Assembly (NCBI RefSeq): GCF_017873435.1
Contig: NZ_JAGGKG010000026.1
Location: 1 to 59,173 of the forward strand
Direction: 5' to 3'
DNA from: Paenibacillus turicensis
Lineage (GTDB): Bacteria > Bacillota > Bacilli > Paenibacillales > Paenibacillaceae
DNA length: 59,173 nucleotides
Shown here: piece by piece, positions 28,875 through 40,472 of the stretch
How the letters are laid out: each line of letters opens with the position of its first letter
Numbering within the stretch: the first letter of the stretch is position 1
Program-made: the position numbers and the translations under genes
The notes under the pieces: model-generated
The model's database searches: none
The model's input: only the letters and a program-made list of their open reading frames with translations
Told to the model about the DNA's origin: nothing

Positions 28875-31800
28875 TTAATCAACTGAAACTGGCTCTAAAC
28901 CTTCTTCAGTTGTCTCAGCTTGTTCTGGCTCTTCAAACTGAATGCTGCGATAACGATTCATACCTGTTCCGGCAGGAATCAGCTTACCGATAATAACATT
29001 TTCTTTCAAGCCGAGCAATTTATCGACTTTACCTTTAATTGCTGCATCTGTAAGGACACGAGTTGTTTCTTGGAATGATGCCGCAGACAAGAATGAGTCT
29101 GTTTCCAAGGAAGCCTTCGTAATACCAAGCAATACAGGTTTAGCAACTGCCGGTTCGCGATCTGAAAGAATTGCTTCTTTATTTGCTCTTTCATATTCGT
29201 ATAGATCAACAAATGAACCTGGCAAGAGAGTGGTATCGCCCGCATCAACAATACGGATTTTACGCAACATTTGTCTTACCATAACTTCAATGTGTTTATC
29301 GTTAATTTCTACACCTTGGTTACGATATACACGTTGAACCTCTTGAAGAATATAGTTTTGTACTCCACGAATCCCTTTGATACGCAAAATTTCTTTTGGA
29401 TCAATTGAACCGTCTGTTAGTTCGTCCCCAGCTTCAATCTCTTGGCCTTCGCTAACACGTAGACGTGAACCATAAGTAACAGAGTAAACCTTAGTTTCAG
29501 CTTCACCTTGTACTTCAACCTCACGACGATCTTTTGCTTCGCGAATTTCTTTAACGACACCATCGATTTCAGAGATAGTCGCTTGACCTTTCGGGTTACG
29601 AGCTTCAAACATTTCGACGATACGCGGCAAACCTTGGGTAATATCATCTCCCGCAACACCACCGGTATGGAACGTACGCATTGTAAGCTGTGTTCCTGGT
29701 TCACCGATGGATTGTGCAGCGATAATCCCAACTGCTTCCCCAATTTCAACATGTTTACCAGTTGCAAGGTTACGACCGTAACATTTTTTGCAGACACCAT
29801 GACGAGCACGGCAGCTAAGTACAGAACGAATTTGCAACTTGGCTACGCCAGCATTCACGATAGCATGAGCTTTATCAGAATCAATTAGCTCATTACGTTG
29901 AACGATAATTTCACCTGTTTCAGGATGCTTCACTCTTTCGAATGAATAACGTCCTTCAATACGATCGTACAAGCCTTCGATTACTTCTTTACCGTCTTGA
30001 ATAACTTCAACTGTAAAGCCTTTATCTGTTCCGCAATCCTCTTCACGCACAATTACATCTTGAGCTACGTCTACGAGACGACGAGTCAAGTAACCTGAGT
30101 CAGCGGTACGAAGTGCAGTATCCGCCAAACCTTTACGCGCACCGTGCGTAGATAAGAAGTATTCCAATACAGTCAGACCTTCACGGAAGTTAGACTTGAT
30201 CGGCAACTCAATGATACGACCTGATGGGTTTGCCATCAATCCACGCATACCACCAAGCTGAGTAATCTGAGATTTGTTACCCCGTGCTTTGGAGTCTACC
30301 ATCAACATGATGGAGTTGTAGCGATCCATGGATTTCATCAAAACATCAGTAATTTGATCTTTCGTTTTAGACCAGATTGCAATAACACGGTCATAACGTT
30401 CTTCATTAGTAATCAAACCACGACGATATTGGTTCGTAACTACTCTAACCTTCTCATCGGACTCATGAAGAATTCCTTGTTTTTCGTCTGGAACGATAAC
30501 ATCAGATACCGCAATACTTACACCAGCACGTGTAGAATAAGTAAAGCCGGTTTGTTTGATTCTATCAAGGATAACTGAAGTTTCAGTAGTATGATAAATT
30601 TCAAAGCAACGTCCGATAATTTCACCTAAATATTCTTTCCCTACGCCGCCCATTTGTGGAACAGCATCCATACGCTCAGCAATATTAGCACCCTTTTCAT
30701 GGATGAAATAATGATCTGGTGTACCATAGAACAAGTTAGCTCTTGTAGGTTCATTAATGTATGGGAATGTTTCAGGGAAAATATCATTAAAGATCAATTT
30801 ACCGATTGTTGTTACTAACATTGATTCTTGTTGCTCAGGAGTAAAGCCTGTTTTGTTTACAGCTTTAGCAGGAATCGCTACACGTGCATGAAGAGATGCT
30901 ACACCACGTTGGTAAGCAGAAAATGCTTCATGAACTGTACGCAAAATCATACCTGAACCTTCAGCATCTTTATTGTCCATCGTCAAATAATAAGAACCAA
31001 GGACCATATCCTGAGAAGGCGTAACAACCGGTTTACCATCCTTAGGATTAAGGATGTTACCTGATGCCAACATCAAAATACGTGCTTCTGCTTGAGCTTC
31101 GGCAGATAAAGGTACGTGAACCGCCATTTGGTCACCGTCAAAGTCAGCGTTATACGCTGTACATACTAGCGGGTGAAGACGAATCGCTTTACCTTCAACG
31201 AGAATTGGTTCAAACGCTTGAATCCCCAAACGGTGAAGTGTAGGTGCACGGTTAAGTAATACTGGGTGTTCCTTGATTACCTCTTCCAATACATCCCATA
31301 CTTCTGGACTAACACGTTCAACTTTACGTTTTGCACTCTTGATGTTGTGTGCTAAACCTTTATTTACAAGCTCTTTCATAACGAAAGGCTTAAATAATTC
31401 TAACGCCATATCCTTTGGCAAACCACATTGGTACATTTTCAAGTAAGGACCTACAACGATAACGGAACGACCAGAATAGTCAACACGTTTACCTAGCAAG
31501 TTCTGACGGAAACGACCTTGTTTACCCTTTAGCATGTGGCTGAGTGATTTCAATGGACGGTTACCTGGTCCTGTTACAGGACGACCACGACGACCGTTAT
31601 CAATCAAAGCATCCACGGCTTCTTGAAGCATACGTTTTTCATTTTGAACGATAATGTCTGGCGCACCTAGATCAAGCAATCTTTTCAGACGGTTATTACG
31701 GTTAATAACACGACGGTATAGATCATTTAAGTCAGAGGTTGCAAAACGACCACCATCTAATTGAACCATCGGACGAAGCTCTGGTGGAATGACTGGGAGT

Positions 31801-32489
31801 ACATCAAGAATCATCCATTCAGGCTCATTACCTGAGTTACGGAATGCCTCGATAACTTCCAATCTCTTAATTGCGCGATTACGACGTTGCCCTTGAGCTG
31901 TACGCAATTCTTCCTTTAGGAATTCCAATTCTTTTTCAACATCGATATCTTGAAGCAATTTCTTCACTGCTTCTGCACCCATGCCTGCTTGGAAACCATA
32001 ACCATATTTCTCACGGTAGCTACGGTATTCTTTCTCAGAAAGAAGTTGTTTCTTCTCGAGTGGAGTTTCACCTGGATCAGTTACAACATAAGATGCAAAG
32101 TAAATGATCTCTTCGAGCGAACGTGGTGACATGTCAAGTGCCAACCCCATCCGGCTAGGAATACCTTTGAAATACCAAATATGTGAAACAGGAGCTGCAA
32201 GCTCAATATGCCCCATACGTTCACGACGAACTTTTGCTCTTGTAACTTCTACTCCGCATCGGTCACAGACTACACCTTTGTAACGGACACGTTTGTATTT
32301 ACCGCAATGACATTCCCAGTCTTTTGTTGGTCCAAAAATTTTCTCGCAGAATAAACCTTCTTTTTCGGGTTTAAGCGTACGATAGTTAATCGTTTCTGGC
32401 TTTTTAACCTCTCCGCGGGACCAAGAACGAATCTTATCTGGGGAAGCAAGCCCAATTTTCATAAACTCGAAGTTGTTGACGTCCAACAA
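28875..32489 (-). CDS. rpoC: RNA polymerase beta' subunit
   Basis: A 1204-aa beta' subunit. The N-terminal zinc site is Cys60, Cys62, Cys75 and Cys78; the catalytic [12 protein letters not shown] motif holds the Mg-binding aspartates near residue 450; a second Cys cluster ([13 protein letters not shown]) lies near 880, followed by the trigger-loop region ([16 protein letters not shown]). I place the start at TTG 32489, eight bases after AAGGAGG and giving the same beginning as in B. subtilis (LDVNNFE); an upstream in-frame TTG at 32510 overlaps the ribosome-binding site. Cotranscribed with rpoB. Confidence 0.97.
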   Translation of the reverse strand: MLDVNNFEFMKIGLASPDKIRSWSRGEVKKPETINYRTLKPEKEGLFCEKIFGPTKDWECHCGKYKRVRYKGVVCDRCGVEVTRAKVRRERMGHIELAAPVSHIWYFKGIPSRMGLALDMSPRSLEEIIYFASYVVTDPGETPLEKKQLLSEKEYRSYREKYGYGFQAGMGAEAVKKLLQDIDVEKELEFLKEELRTAQGQRRNRAIKRLEVIEAFRNSGNEPEWMILDVLPVIPPELRPMVQLDGGRFATSDLNDLYRRVINRNNRLKRLLDLGAPDIIVQNEKRMLQEAVDALIDNGRRGRPVTGPGNRPLKSLSHMLKGKQGRFRQNLLGKRVDYSGRSVIVVGPYLKMYQCGLPKDMALELFKPFVMKELVNKGLAHNIKSAKRKVERVSPEVWDVLEEVIKEHPVLLNRAPTLHRLGIQAFEPILVEGKAIRLHPLVCTAYNADFDGDQMAVHVPLSAEAQAEARILMLASGNILNPKDGKPVVTPSQDMVLGSYYLTMDNKDAEGSGMILRTVHEAFSAYQRGVASLHARVAIPAKAVNKTGFTPEQQESMLVTTIGKLIFNDIFPETFPYINEPTRANLFYGTPDHYFIHEKGANIAERMDAVPQMGGVGKEYLGEIIGRCFEIYHTTETSVILDRIKQTGFTYSTRAGVSIAVSDVIVPDEKQGILHESDEKVRVVTNQYRRGLITNEERYDRVIAIWSKTKDQITDVLMKSMDRYNSIMLMVDSKARGNKSQITQLGGMRGLMANPSGRIIELPIKSNFREGLTVLEYFLSTHGARKGLADTALRTADSGYLTRRLVDVAQDVIVREEDCGTDKGFTVEVIQDGKEVIEGLYDRIEGRYSFERVKHPETGEIIVQRNELIDSDKAHAIVNAGVAKLQIRSVLSCRARHGVCKKCYGRNLATGKHVEIGEAVGIIAAQSIGEPGTQLTMRTFHTGGVAGDDITQGLPRIVEMFEARNPKGQATISEIDGVVKEIREAKDRREVEVQGEAETKVYSVTYGSRLRVSEGQEIEAGDELTDGSIDPKEILRIKGIRGVQNYILQEVQRVYRNQGVEINDKHIEVMVRQMLRKIRIVDAGDTTLLPGSFVDLYEYERANKEAILSDREPAVAKPVLLGITKASLETDSFLSAASFQETTRVLTDAAIKGKVDKLLGLKENVIIGKLIPAGTGMNRYRSIQFEEPEQAETTEEGLEPVSVD

Positions 32490-32569
32490 GGAGCACCCCT
32501 CCTTAACCAAGTCCTGATATTAAAACAATTCTACAAAGCACTAAAAAACTCTAATCTATGAACAATATC

Positions 32570-32600
32570 AGGAAGCCTTCTAGCAGGTAGAAAGCTTCCT
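32570..32600 (-). other. stable hairpin between rpoB and rpoC
   Basis: AGGAAGC pairs with GCTTCCT and inner TTCTA with TAGAA around a short loop. It begins 7 bp after the rpoB stop and has no T-run. It could be a processing or stability element, or a weak attenuator. Confidence 0.6.
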
Positions 32601-32607
32601 AAATATG

Positions 32608-35600
32608 TTATTCCGCGCCAACCTCTGCACCTTCAAGGTTTAGACTCAGCTTATCTCCAGCCACGTCATCCTCATCATCAATTTCCTTCATCTCGATCTC
32701 TTGCTCATCTTCGCTCAAGATTTTAACATCAAGTCCTAAGCTTTGAAGTTCTTTGATTAATACCTTAAAGGATTCAGGCACACCTGGCTCTGGTACATTT
32801 TCACCCTTCACAATCGATTCATACGTCTTCACCCGACCAACAACGTCATCGGACTTAACAGTAAGGATCTCTTGTAAAGTATAAGCTGCACCATAAGCTT
32901 CAAGTGCCCACACTTCCATCTCCCCGAAGCGCTGACCACCAAATTGAGCTTTACCTCCAAGTGGCTGCTGCGTAACGAGAGAGTAAGGACCAGTGGAACG
33001 AGCATGGATTTTATCATCAACCATGTGCGCCAATTTGATCATGTGCATGACACCAACGGTAACCTCACGTTCAAACGCATCACCTGTACGGCCATCGTAA
33101 AGAATCGTTTTACCGTTACGTTGCATGCCCGCTTCTTCCATCGTGTCAAACACGTCATATTCATTTGCCCCATCAAATACTGGTGTTGCAACATGAATAC
33201 CTAAGCGAAGTGCAGCCATACCAAGATGGATTTCAAGCACCTGACCGATGTTCATACGTGACGGAACCCCTAGTGGGTTAAGTACTACCTGTACAGGTGT
33301 ACCATCTGGCATAAATGGCATGTCTTCTTCAGGTAAAATACGAGCAACTACCCCTTTATTACCGTGACGTCCCGCCATTTTATCCCCTTCGGAGATTTTA
33401 CGTTTTTGCGCAATATATACACGTACCAATTGGTTAACGCCTGGTGGCAATTCATCGCCATTTTCACGTGTAAATACCTTCACATCAACAACGATACCAT
33501 CTGTACCATGTGGCACACGTAATGAAGTATCACGTACCTCACGAGCTTTTTCACCGAAAATTGCATGTAGTAGACGTTCTTCAGCAGTTAGTTCAGTTAC
33601 ACCCTTAGGTGTTACTTTACCAACTAAAATGTCCCCAGCAGCAATCTCAGCACCGATACGGATAATACCACGCTCATCCAAGTTGCGAAGCGCCTCTTCA
33701 CCAACGTTAGGAATATCACGAGTAATTTCCTCAGGTCCAAGCTTTGTGTCACGAGCTTCGGATTCATATTCTTCAATGTGAATAGATGTATACACATCTT
33801 CCTTCACTAACTTTTCACTAAGAAGAATCGCATCCTCATAGTTATAACCTTCCCAAGTCATAAAGGCTACAACTACATTACGTCCAAGTGCCAATTCTCC
33901 CATTTCAGTGGAAGGACCATCAGCTAAAATATCACCTTTTTTGATGACATCGCCACGTTTAACAATTGGGCGTTGGTTGATGCATGTTCCTTGGTTAGAA
34001 CGCATGAATTTATGCAATTTATGTTTAACAAGGTCGCCTTTGACTTCCTTGCCATCAATAACTTCTACGCGACGCAGCCAAATTTCATTTGCTGCTGAAC
34101 GTTCAATAATTCCATCATATTTGGATACAATACATACACCAGAGTCTTTTGCTGCTTTATGCTCCATCCCAGTACCAACAAGTGGTGCCTTCGGAATAAG
34201 CAATGGAACAGCCTGACGTTGCATGTTTGATCCCATGAGCGCACGGTTAGAGTCATCATTTTCCAAGAACGGAATAAGTGCTGTCGCAACAGACACAACC
34301 TGTTTTGGCGATACGTCCATGTAATCCACACGATCACTAGGCATCGTCAAAATGTTATCAGATTGTTTATTGTAACGAACGATTACGTTTTCGTCTTGGA
34401 AAGAACCATCTTCATTAAGAATCGCGTTCGCCTGAGCGATGATGTAGTTATCTTCTTCATCCGCGGTTACATAAGAGATTTGGTCAGTTACTTTCGTTGT
34501 CTTTGGATCTACCCAACGATATGGTGCTTCAATGAATCCATATTCGTTAATACGAGCAAATGTAGACAAGGAGTTAATCAAACCAATGTTCGGACCTTCC
34601 GGCGTCTCGATTGGACACATACGACCGTAGTGAGAGTGGTGAACGTCACGAACTTCAAAGCCCGCACGCTCCCGCGTCAAACCACCAGGTCCTAATGCAG
34701 ACAAACGACGTTTGTGGGTAAGCTCTGCAAGAGGGTTTGTCTGATCCATAAATTGAGACAACTGAGAGCTACCAAAGAACTCTTTAATGGATGCAATTAC
34801 AGGACGAATATTGATTAGCGCTTGTGGCGTAATAATATTAGCATCTTGAATTGACATTCTTTCACGAACGACACGCTCCATACGAGACAAACCAATTCTA
34901 AATTGGTTTTGTAGCAATTCACCCACTGAACGCAAACGACGGTTACCTAAGTGGTCAATATCATCTGTGCTACCAATACCATGTAGCAAGTTCAGGAAGT
35001 AACTAATGGAGGAAATGATATCAGCAGGAGTAATATGCTTCACTGCTTTATCAATGTTGCAGTTTGCAATAACCTTAACTACTTTACCATCCTCAATTGG
35101 TGAAAACACATCAACAGTTTGTAAAGGTACATCAGCTACATCCAATACACCATTAGCAACATGATAGTTTTTAAAGCCAACTCCATTTTCCAAATAAGGT
35201 AGAATTTCATCCAACAAACGACGATCTACCATTTGGCCTGCTTCAGCAATAATTTCACCTGTCGTTGTATCAATCAAGCTTTCTGCAAGACGTTGATTGA
35301 ACAAACGATTTTTAATATGAAGCTTTTTGTTTACTTTGTAACGCCCAACATTCGCTAAGTCATAACGCTTAGGATCAAAGAATCTTGCAACTAGCAAGCT
35401 CTTCGCATTATCAAGTGTTGGCGGCTCACCAGGACGAAGACGTTCATAGATTTCAATCAAAGCCTTCTCTGTTGAATCCGTGTTATCCTTATCTAAGGTG
35501 TTGCGAATATATTCATCGTTTCCGAGCAAGTCCAGAATTTCTGCATCTGTACCAAATCCAAGTGCACGAAGCAACACAGTTACCGGAATTTTACGAGTGC

Positions 35601-36153
35601 GATCAATACGAACATATACAATGTCCTTCGCATCAGTTTCAAGCTCCAACCATGCACCACGGTTTGGAATTACAGTAGCAGTGTACGTTTTTTTAGCATT
35701 CTTATCGACCTTGGTACTGAAATAGACGCTAGGAGAGCGCACCAACTGGCTGACAATAACTCGCTCCGCACCATTAATAATGAAGGTGCCGGTTTCCGTC
35801 ATCAACGGGAAATCTCCCATAAATACTTCTTGCTCTTTAACTTCGCCGGTTTCTTTATTAATGAGCCGGACTTTGACCCGAAGCGGTGCTGCATAAGTTA
35901 CGTCGCGTTCTTTCGCGTCGTCCACTGTATACTTTGGTTCGCCTAGGCTGTAATCGATAAATTCCAAAATTAAGTTACCTGTAAAATCCTGAATCGGCGA
36001 AATGTCCTGAAACATCTCCCGAAGTCCTTCATCCAAAAACCACTCATATGATTTCTGTTGGATTTCAATCAGGTTTGGAATTTCGAGTACCTCGTTAATT
36101 CGCGCATAACTTCGCCGAGTGCGTCGACCATATTGAACAAGATGTCCTGCCAA
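32608..36153 (-). CDS. rpoB: RNA polymerase beta subunit
   Basis: A 1181-aa beta subunit with standard regions throughout: the rifampicin cluster ([33 protein letters not shown]) looks wild type, and [33 protein letters not shown] and [18 protein letters not shown] are intact. I favour a TTG start at 36153 (product [19 protein letters not shown]), preceded by GAGGGGTGAG; the in-frame ATG at 36171 lies just before that site. The C-terminal tail is short and acidic. Followed by a hairpin and rpoC. Confidence 0.96.
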   Translation of the reverse strand: MAGHLVQYGRRTRRSYARINEVLEIPNLIEIQQKSYEWFLDEGLREMFQDISPIQDFTGNLILEFIDYSLGEPKYTVDDAKERDVTYAAPLRVKVRLINKETGEVKEQEVFMGDFPLMTETGTFIINGAERVIVSQLVRSPSVYFSTKVDKNAKKTYTATVIPNRGAWLELETDAKDIVYVRIDRTRKIPVTVLLRALGFGTDAEILDLLGNDEYIRNTLDKDNTDSTEKALIEIYERLRPGEPPTLDNAKSLLVARFFDPKRYDLANVGRYKVNKKLHIKNRLFNQRLAESLIDTTTGEIIAEAGQMVDRRLLDEILPYLENGVGFKNYHVANGVLDVADVPLQTVDVFSPIEDGKVVKVIANCNIDKAVKHITPADIISSISYFLNLLHGIGSTDDIDHLGNRRLRSVGELLQNQFRIGLSRMERVVRERMSIQDANIITPQALINIRPVIASIKEFFGSSQLSQFMDQTNPLAELTHKRRLSALGPGGLTRERAGFEVRDVHHSHYGRMCPIETPEGPNIGLINSLSTFARINEYGFIEAPYRWVDPKTTKVTDQISYVTADEEDNYIIAQANAILNEDGSFQDENVIVRYNKQSDNILTMPSDRVDYMDVSPKQVVSVATALIPFLENDDSNRALMGSNMQRQAVPLLIPKAPLVGTGMEHKAAKDSGVCIVSKYDGIIERSAANEIWLRRVEVIDGKEVKGDLVKHKLHKFMRSNQGTCINQRPIVKRGDVIKKGDILADGPSTEMGELALGRNVVVAFMTWEGYNYEDAILLSEKLVKEDVYTSIHIEEYESEARDTKLGPEEITRDIPNVGEEALRNLDERGIIRIGAEIAAGDILVGKVTPKGVTELTAEERLLHAIFGEKAREVRDTSLRVPHGTDGIVVDVKVFTRENGDELPPGVNQLVRVYIAQKRKISEGDKMAGRHGNKGVVARILPEEDMPFMPDGTPVQVVLNPLGVPSRMNIGQVLEIHLGMAALRLGIHVATPVFDGANEYDVFDTMEEAGMQRNGKTILYDGRTGDAFEREVTVGVMHMIKLAHMVDDKIHARSTGPYSLVTQQPLGGKAQFGGQRFGEMEVWALEAYGAAYTLQEILTVKSDDVVGRVKTYESIVKGENVPEPGVPESFKVLIKELQSLGLDVKILSEDEQEIEMKEIDDEDDVAGDKLSLNLEGAEVGAE

Positions 36154-36255
36154 CTTTAACTCACCCCTCATGTCTACTCACTAAAAATTTATTGCGAACT
36201 CGTGTTTGTACCTATATAATAGGTTCAAGACGGTTGCTTCCACAAATAAAGAAAA

Positions 36256-36285
36256 GCCCTTATCGAATACGATCGAAAAAAGAGC
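36256..36285 (-). terminator. terminator-like hairpin in the rpoB leader
   Basis: On the minus strand GCTCTT pairs with AAGGGC and inner ATCG with CGAT, followed by TTTTCTTTATTT. It lies about 100 bp upstream of rpoB, so it may end rsmC transcription or act as an attenuator for rpoBC. Confidence 0.55.
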
Positions 36286-36449
36286 ACCATTATCTGTGTT
36301 TTCCTGCCTGATGTCTTCGTATTCACTAGATTTACCCAAAATGTTTTTATTATACGTCAAACGATACAATTTTATCCATCATCTACGTAAACTCTTGACA
36401 TTTCAGTCAACTAAAGCTACGAAGGCCATCCTAATACTGACATTTTATA

Positions 36450-36478
36450 AGAATATCATATTCATTGACTATAGTCAA
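36450..36478 (-). promoter_or_regulatory. candidate rpoB promoter with palindromic -35
   Basis: Minus-strand -35 TTGACT (36478-36473) and -10 TATTCT (36455-36450), spacing 17. The -35 is half of a perfect 14-bp palindrome TTGACTATAGTCAA (36465-36478). A second possible -10, TATAAT, lies at about 36348-36353 without a clear -35. The rest of the 391-bp gap upstream of rpoB is AT-rich and shows nothing more. Confidence 0.4.
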
Positions 36479-36545
36479 TATTTATTTCTAATATTTATAA
36501 TCAATTACATCTACTACATCAATCACGTCTTTTATAACTAGCACA

Positions 36546-37145
36546 TTATTTTATTGCTTTAAAAATTCGATACCCTTTGTCCTTCGTAATTTCTTCGACA
36601 ACCCTAAACAATTCCTCAAGCTTTGCTTTTGCTGAAGGTGCACCTTGTTTCTTCTGGATCACAATCCATAATGCTCCACCTTGCTTTAATCTATCATATG
36701 CTCCTTCAAATATAGCATGTACAACTGCCTTCCCTGCACGTATAGGTGGATTCGTCAAAACTACATCAAACTCGCAATCCTCTGTTAATGCAGCAAATAG
36801 ATCACTTTCCAAAATAGTTACATTACTAATTCCATTAGCAATAGCATTTTCCTTGGCTAGTTCGATCGCTCTACCGTTTACATCAATCATCGTCACATGT
36901 CCGTTGTTCGCCTTCTTCGCAGCAATCAACCCAATTGGACCATATCCGCAGCCAACATCAAGCACTTCATCCTGATCTTCAATCTGCATGGCTTCAATTA
37001 AAACTTTACTACCATAGTCCACACCATTTTTTGAAAAAACTCCCGAATCACTATTTAATGTTAAAGTATGACCACCTAGGGTAACAGCTAATGATTTACG
37101 TTGATGAGGCGTGCTGGGATTAGAAGTATAATAATGATCTGACAT
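36546..37145 (-). CDS. RsmC-like class I methyltransferase (YbxB)
   Basis: A 199-aa SAM-dependent methyltransferase. SAM motif VLDVGCGYGPIG is at 61-72 and the catalytic-type NPPIRAGK at 132-139, as in RsmC/MTS-family enzymes that methylate guanine N2 in rRNA. The B. subtilis orthologue at this spot (ybxB) is often annotated as a 16S rRNA methyltransferase, but its target is less certain. I use ATG at 37145 after AAAGGAGAGG; a longer in-frame start would run through the rplL terminator. Between rplL and rpoB as in Bacillus. Confidence 0.88.
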   Translation of the reverse strand: MSDHYYTSNPSTPHQRKSLAVTLGGHTLTLNSDSGVFSKNGVDYGSKVLIEAMQIEDQDEVLDVGCGYGPIGLIAAKKANNGHVTMIDVNGRAIELAKENAIANGISNVTILESDLFAALTEDCEFDVVLTNPPIRAGKAVVHAIFEGAYDRLKQGGALWIVIQKKQGAPSAKAKLEELFRVVEEITKDKGYRIFKAIK

Positions 37146-37180
37146 TTTCCTCTCCTTTCTCCTAAAAGACATCACTATAC

Positions 37181-37212
37181 AACAAACCCCTTGAAACAAG
37201 TTCAAGGGGTTT
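37181..37212 (-). terminator. terminator after rplL
   Basis: On the minus strand AAACCCCTTGAA pairs with TTCAAGGGGTTT around a 6-base loop, followed by GTTG rather than a full T-run. It lies 24 bp after the rplL stop and probably reduces rather than blocks readthrough into the methyltransferase gene. Confidence 0.75.
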
Positions 37213-37235
37213 ATCTGAAAAATTAGAAAGTGAAA

Positions 37236-37598
37236 TTACTTCACTTCTACAGTTGCGCCTGCTTCTTCTAATTTTGCTTTTACAGCTTCTGCATCTTCTT
37301 TGCTTACTTTTTCTTTCAATGGTTTTGGAGCGTTGTCTACCAAGTCTTTTGCTTCTTTCAAGCCAAGACCAGTGATTTCGCGAACCACTTTGATAACGTT
37401 GATTTTGGAAGCACCAGCGTTAGTCAAGATTACGTCGAATTCGGATTGCTCAGCAGCTGCTTCGCCAGCGCCGCCACCTGCTACAACTACTGGAGCTGCT
37501 GCAGTAACGCCAAATTCCTCTTCGATTGCTTTTACAAGATCGTTTAGTTCAAGAACTGTCATGCCTTTAATTTCTTCTAAGATAGATTCTTTACTCAT
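37236..37598 (-). CDS. rplL: 50S ribosomal protein L7/L12
   Basis: A 120-aa stalk protein: N-terminal dimerisation part ([20 protein letters not shown]), Ala/Gly-rich hinge (about 35-50) and C-terminal domain ([20 protein letters not shown]) that recruits translation GTPases. GGAGGTTC precedes the ATG. Follows rplJ by 54 bp. Confidence 0.97.
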   Translation of the reverse strand: MSKESILEEIKGMTVLELNDLVKAIEEEFGVTAAAPVVVAGGGAGEAAAEQSEFDVILTNAGASKINVIKVVREITGLGLKEAKDLVDNAPKPLKEKVSKEDAEAVKAKLEEAGATVEVK

Positions 37599-37652
37599 GG
37601 TTGAACCTCCATATATATTAGTTTATTAGTTTAAATTACACTGCGTAAAGTT

Positions 37653-38156
37653 TTACGCGCTTGCTTCTTCTTTGTCTGCAACAGCTTTGACTGCCAAAGC
37701 GAAGTTGCGAACTGGAGCTTGAAGCACGCTGAGTAGCATGGATAGCAAACCTTCGCGTGATGGCAATGCAGCAAGTGCATTGATTTGGTCTACGCCAACT
37801 ACTTGACCTTCAACCACGCCACCTTTAATTTCAAGTGCGTCGTTTTTCTTAGCGAAGTCACTAAGAATTTTAGCAGGTGCTACTGCATCTTCTTTACTGA
37901 ATGCAATTGCTGTAGGACCAGTTAATACTGAATCCAATTCAGAAAGTTCTGCAGCCGCTGTAGCACGACGAACGAGTGAGTTTTTCAATACTTGGAATTC
38001 GATTCCAGCTTCACGAAGCTGTTTACGCAATTCCGTTACTTGAGCAACGTTAAGTCCACGATAATCAGCAACAACAGTGGTTACACTTTCGCGTAATTTA
38101 GCTGTAACTACATCAACCGCTTCTTGTTTCGCTTGAATTACTTTTGCGTTTGCCAA
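37653..38156 (-). CDS. rplJ: 50S ribosomal protein L10
   Basis: A 167-aa L10 ([20 protein letters not shown], then [20 protein letters not shown]). It anchors L7/L12 dimers to the 50S stalk. The start is TTG at 38156, preceded by AGGAGGTG; no ATG or GTG fits. The L10 leader upstream suggests control by the L10-L12 complex. Confidence 0.96.
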   Translation of the reverse strand: MANAKVIQAKQEAVDVVTAKLRESVTTVVADYRGLNVAQVTELRKQLREAGIEFQVLKNSLVRRATAAAELSELDSVLTGPTAIAFSKEDAVAPAKILSDFAKKNDALEIKGGVVEGQVVGVDQINALAALPSREGLLSMLLSVLQAPVRNFALAVKAVADKEEASA

Positions 38157-38179
38157 ACTTGTACACCTCCTGATAGATT

Positions 38180-38325
38180 TTCCGGGCCATTTCCATTAAA
38201 AAAGCCTCCGCAGAATGTACGAAGGCTTGATGATCATCATGTGCAGAAGTCCTGCATGAAAGATTCTATCATAACACCTCGGCAGGAAATTAAGCCTATG
38301 ATGGCACCTACTGTCTACGGTAAGC
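38180..38325 (-). ncRNA. L10 (rplJL) leader RNA
   Basis: On the minus strand the region before rplJ carries the GTAGACAGTAGGTGCC and CTTAATTTCCTGCCGAGGTG segments typical of the Firmicutes L10 leader, then a terminator-type hairpin (AAGCCTTCGT pairing with GCGGAGGCTT) followed by TTTTTT. Binding of L10(L12)4 to the upstream part is known to shift the fold in related bacteria. Confidence 0.85.
38198..38228 (-). terminator. attenuator terminator within the L10 leader
   Basis: Minus-strand AAGCCTTCGT pairs with GCGGAGGCTT around an 11-nt loop region and is followed by a run of six T's. It lies about 42 bp before the rplJ TTG. Confidence 0.8.
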
Positions 38326-38418
38326 ATATTCAAATTTATATCCCACGTTAAAAACAACTATTACAGAATAACAATAAACAAAATTATTGTCAAGCAATCT
38401 ATTATAATAAAAGATTAA

Positions 38419-39111
38419 TTATCTGTAAGAAGCAGTGTTAACACGAGCACTTGGTCCCATCGTCGAAGAAATTGCGATGTTTTTCAAGTATACACCCTTA
38501 GCAGCAGCTGGTTTAGCACGATTTAAAGCATCTACAAGAGCTTTAAGGTTATCGTTCAATTGCTCAGCAGTAAAGGAAACTTTACCGATTGGCGCATGAA
38601 TTTGGCCAGCTTTGTCAAGACGGTACTCAATTTTACCCGCTTTGATTTCTTGGACAGCTTTAGCAACGTCAAACGTTACTGTGCCTGCTTTAGGGTTAGG
38701 CATTAAACCTTTACCACCAAGCAAACGTCCCAATTTACCAACTTCACTCATCATATCCGGTGTTGCTACGCAGACATCGAATTCGAACCAGCCTTGTTGG
38801 ATTTTGTTAATCATGTCTTGGTCGCCAACGTAATCTGCACCAGCAGCTTCCGCTTCTTTGATCTTCTCACCTTTAGCAAATACCAATACACGTTGTGTTT
38901 TACCAGTACCGTGCGGCAATACTACTACGCCACGAACAGCTTGGTCTTGTTTACGAGGGTCTACACCCAAACGAACTGCAGCTTCAACGGTTTCGTCGAA
39001 CTTTGCAGTCGCAGCTTTCTTCACAAGCTCAACAGCTTCTGAAGGCTCATATGTTGCTTCGCTATCAATCAGCTTAGAAGCTTCAAGATATTTTTTACCA
39101 TGTTTAGCCAT
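38419..39111 (-). CDS. rplA: 50S ribosomal protein L1
   Basis: A 230-aa L1 ([52 protein letters not shown]). It forms the mobile stalk near the E site and, in many bacteria, represses the rplK-rplA mRNA. AGGAGGAAATA precedes the ATG. Confidence 0.97.
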   Translation of the reverse strand: MAKHGKKYLEASKLIDSEATYEPSEAVELVKKAATAKFDETVEAAVRLGVDPRKQDQAVRGVVVLPHGTGKTQRVLVFAKGEKIKEAEAAGADYVGDQDMINKIQQGWFEFDVCVATPDMMSEVGKLGRLLGGKGLMPNPKAGTVTFDVAKAVQEIKAGKIEYRLDKAGQIHAPIGKVSFTAEQLNDNLKALVDALNRAKPAAAKGVYLKNIAISSTMGPSARVNTASYR

Positions 39112-39208
39112 GTTATTTCCTCCTGTGTGGTCTTAGCGGAAAATCCTCCCACCTAAGGCCTGATTGTTTAACTGACAACCAGCAAGTTCCAACCAGCCAG
39201 TCCCAAGA

Positions 39209-39634
39209 TTAGTCTTGGATTGTAATGCCCATGCTACGAGCAGTACCTTCAACCATACGCATAGCTGCTTCTACAGAAGCTGCGTTAAGGTCAGGCATTT
39301 TTTGCTCAGCGATTTGACGAACAACGTCGCGATTAACTGTAGCAACTTTTTTCTTGTTTGGTTCACCAGATCCCTTCTCGATCTTCGCAGCAACACGAAG
39401 GAGAACGGCAGCCGGAGGAGTTTTAGTAATGAAGGTAAAAGAACGATCTTCAAATACTGAAATTTCAACCGGGATGATTAAACCAGCCTGATCGGCAGTA
39501 CGTGCATTAAACTCTTTACAGAATGCCATGATGTTGACACCTGCTTGACCCAATGCTGGACCTACCGGAGGCGCAGGGTTTGCTTTACCTGCAGGAATTT
39601 GCAATTTAACAACTTTAATTACTTTCTTTGCCAT
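39209..39634 (-). CDS. rplK: 50S ribosomal protein L11
   Basis: A 141-aa L11 ([20 protein letters not shown], with the thiostrepton-region prolines intact). It binds the GTPase-associated centre of 23S rRNA and is needed for RelA activation. I use ATG at 39634 after AAGGAGGTG; an in-frame GTG at 39643 is inside the ribosome-binding site. Confidence 0.97.
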   Translation of the reverse strand: MAKKVIKVVKLQIPAGKANPAPPVGPALGQAGVNIMAFCKEFNARTADQAGLIIPVEISVFEDRSFTFITKTPPAAVLLRVAAKIEKGSGEPNKKKVATVNRDVVRQIAEQKMPDLNAASVEAAMRMVEGTARSMGITIQD

Positions 39635-39702
39635 GTAAGACACCTCCTTGCACTAGTAGTGGTTAACGGACCGAAATCCTCCCACTTTAAAACCCAAGAA
39701 AC

Positions 39703-40236
39703 CTAAATCTTCTCCACTTGGTTGTAGTCCAACTCAACTGGGGTTTCTCGTCCAAACATATTAACGATAACTCTTAGCTTACTTTTGTCGACCAATATTT
39801 CTTCTATTGCGCCTACAAAATTAGCAAACGGACCAACTTTGATACGTACGGATTCGTTAATTTCAAACTCAACAACTGGCTTCGGCTCATCCATACCCAT
39901 GTGCTGAAGAATTTGTTCCACTTCTTCCGGCAACAATGCAGTAGGTTTAGAACCTGCCCCTGTAGAGCCAACAAAACCCGTAACCCCTGGTGTGTTGCGT
40001 ACAACATACCAAGAATCATCAGTCTGAACCATTTCCACCAAGACATATCCAGGGTAAACTTTGCGCATAACAGTTTTCTTCTTGCCGTCTTTGTTTACCA
40101 CTTCTTCTTCCATAGGAACAAGAACGCGGAATATCTTGTCTTCCATGCCCATAGACTCAACGCGTTTCTCCAAATTGGCTTTGACCTTGTTCTCATACCC
40201 TGAGTAGGTATGAACGACGTACCATCTTTTTTCCAT
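39703..40236 (-). CDS. nusG: transcription factor NusG
   Basis: A 177-aa NusG: NGN domain (EKRWYVVHTYSGYENKVKAN to about 110) and KOW domain (VGPFANFVGAIEEILVDKSK, about 125-177). It binds elongating RNA polymerase and affects pausing. TAGGTGGC precedes the ATG. Conserved secE-nusG-rplK order. Confidence 0.96.
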   Translation of the reverse strand: MEKRWYVVHTYSGYENKVKANLEKRVESMGMEDKIFRVLVPMEEEVVNKDGKKKTVMRKVYPGYVLVEMVQTDDSWYVVRNTPGVTGFVGSTGAGSKPTALLPEEVEQILQHMGMDEPKPVVEFEINESVRIKVGPFANFVGAIEEILVDKSKLRVIVNMFGRETPVELDYNQVEKI

Positions 40237-40259
40237 ATCAAGCCACCTAAGGACCCTTC

Positions 40260-40451
40260 TTAAATTATCCGTTCGATTACAGCGGAAATACCGATGTCAA
40301 GAACCCAAAAGTAAATGGTAACAACCAGAATAGTACCAACTACAACTAAAGTGTAATTCGTCAATTCTTTACGATTAGGCCAGCGAACCTTTTTAAGCTC
40401 AGCCCAGCTTTCGGAGAAAAAAGAAAACAACGACTTGAAACCTCGTTTCAT
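40260..40451 (-). CDS. secE: preprotein translocase subunit SecE
   Basis: A 63-aa SecE with the amphipathic motif SWAELKKVRWPNRKELTNYT followed by one membrane helix (about 36-57). It clamps SecY in the SecYEG channel. I use ATG at 40451 with GGAGG 11 bases upstream; GTG at 40457 is closer to the site and is also possible, adding two residues. Confidence 0.93.
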   Translation of the reverse strand: MKRGFKSLFSFFSESWAELKKVRWPNRKELTNYTLVVVGTILVVTIYFWVLDIGISAVIERII

Positions 40452-40472
40452 GCGCACTTACACCTCCAAAGA

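Noticed and set aside
37146..37205. Longer N-terminus for the RsmC-like methyltransferase
   Set aside because: The extra 20 codons run through the rplL terminator hairpin; the ATG at 37145 has a good ribosome-binding site and family-like start.
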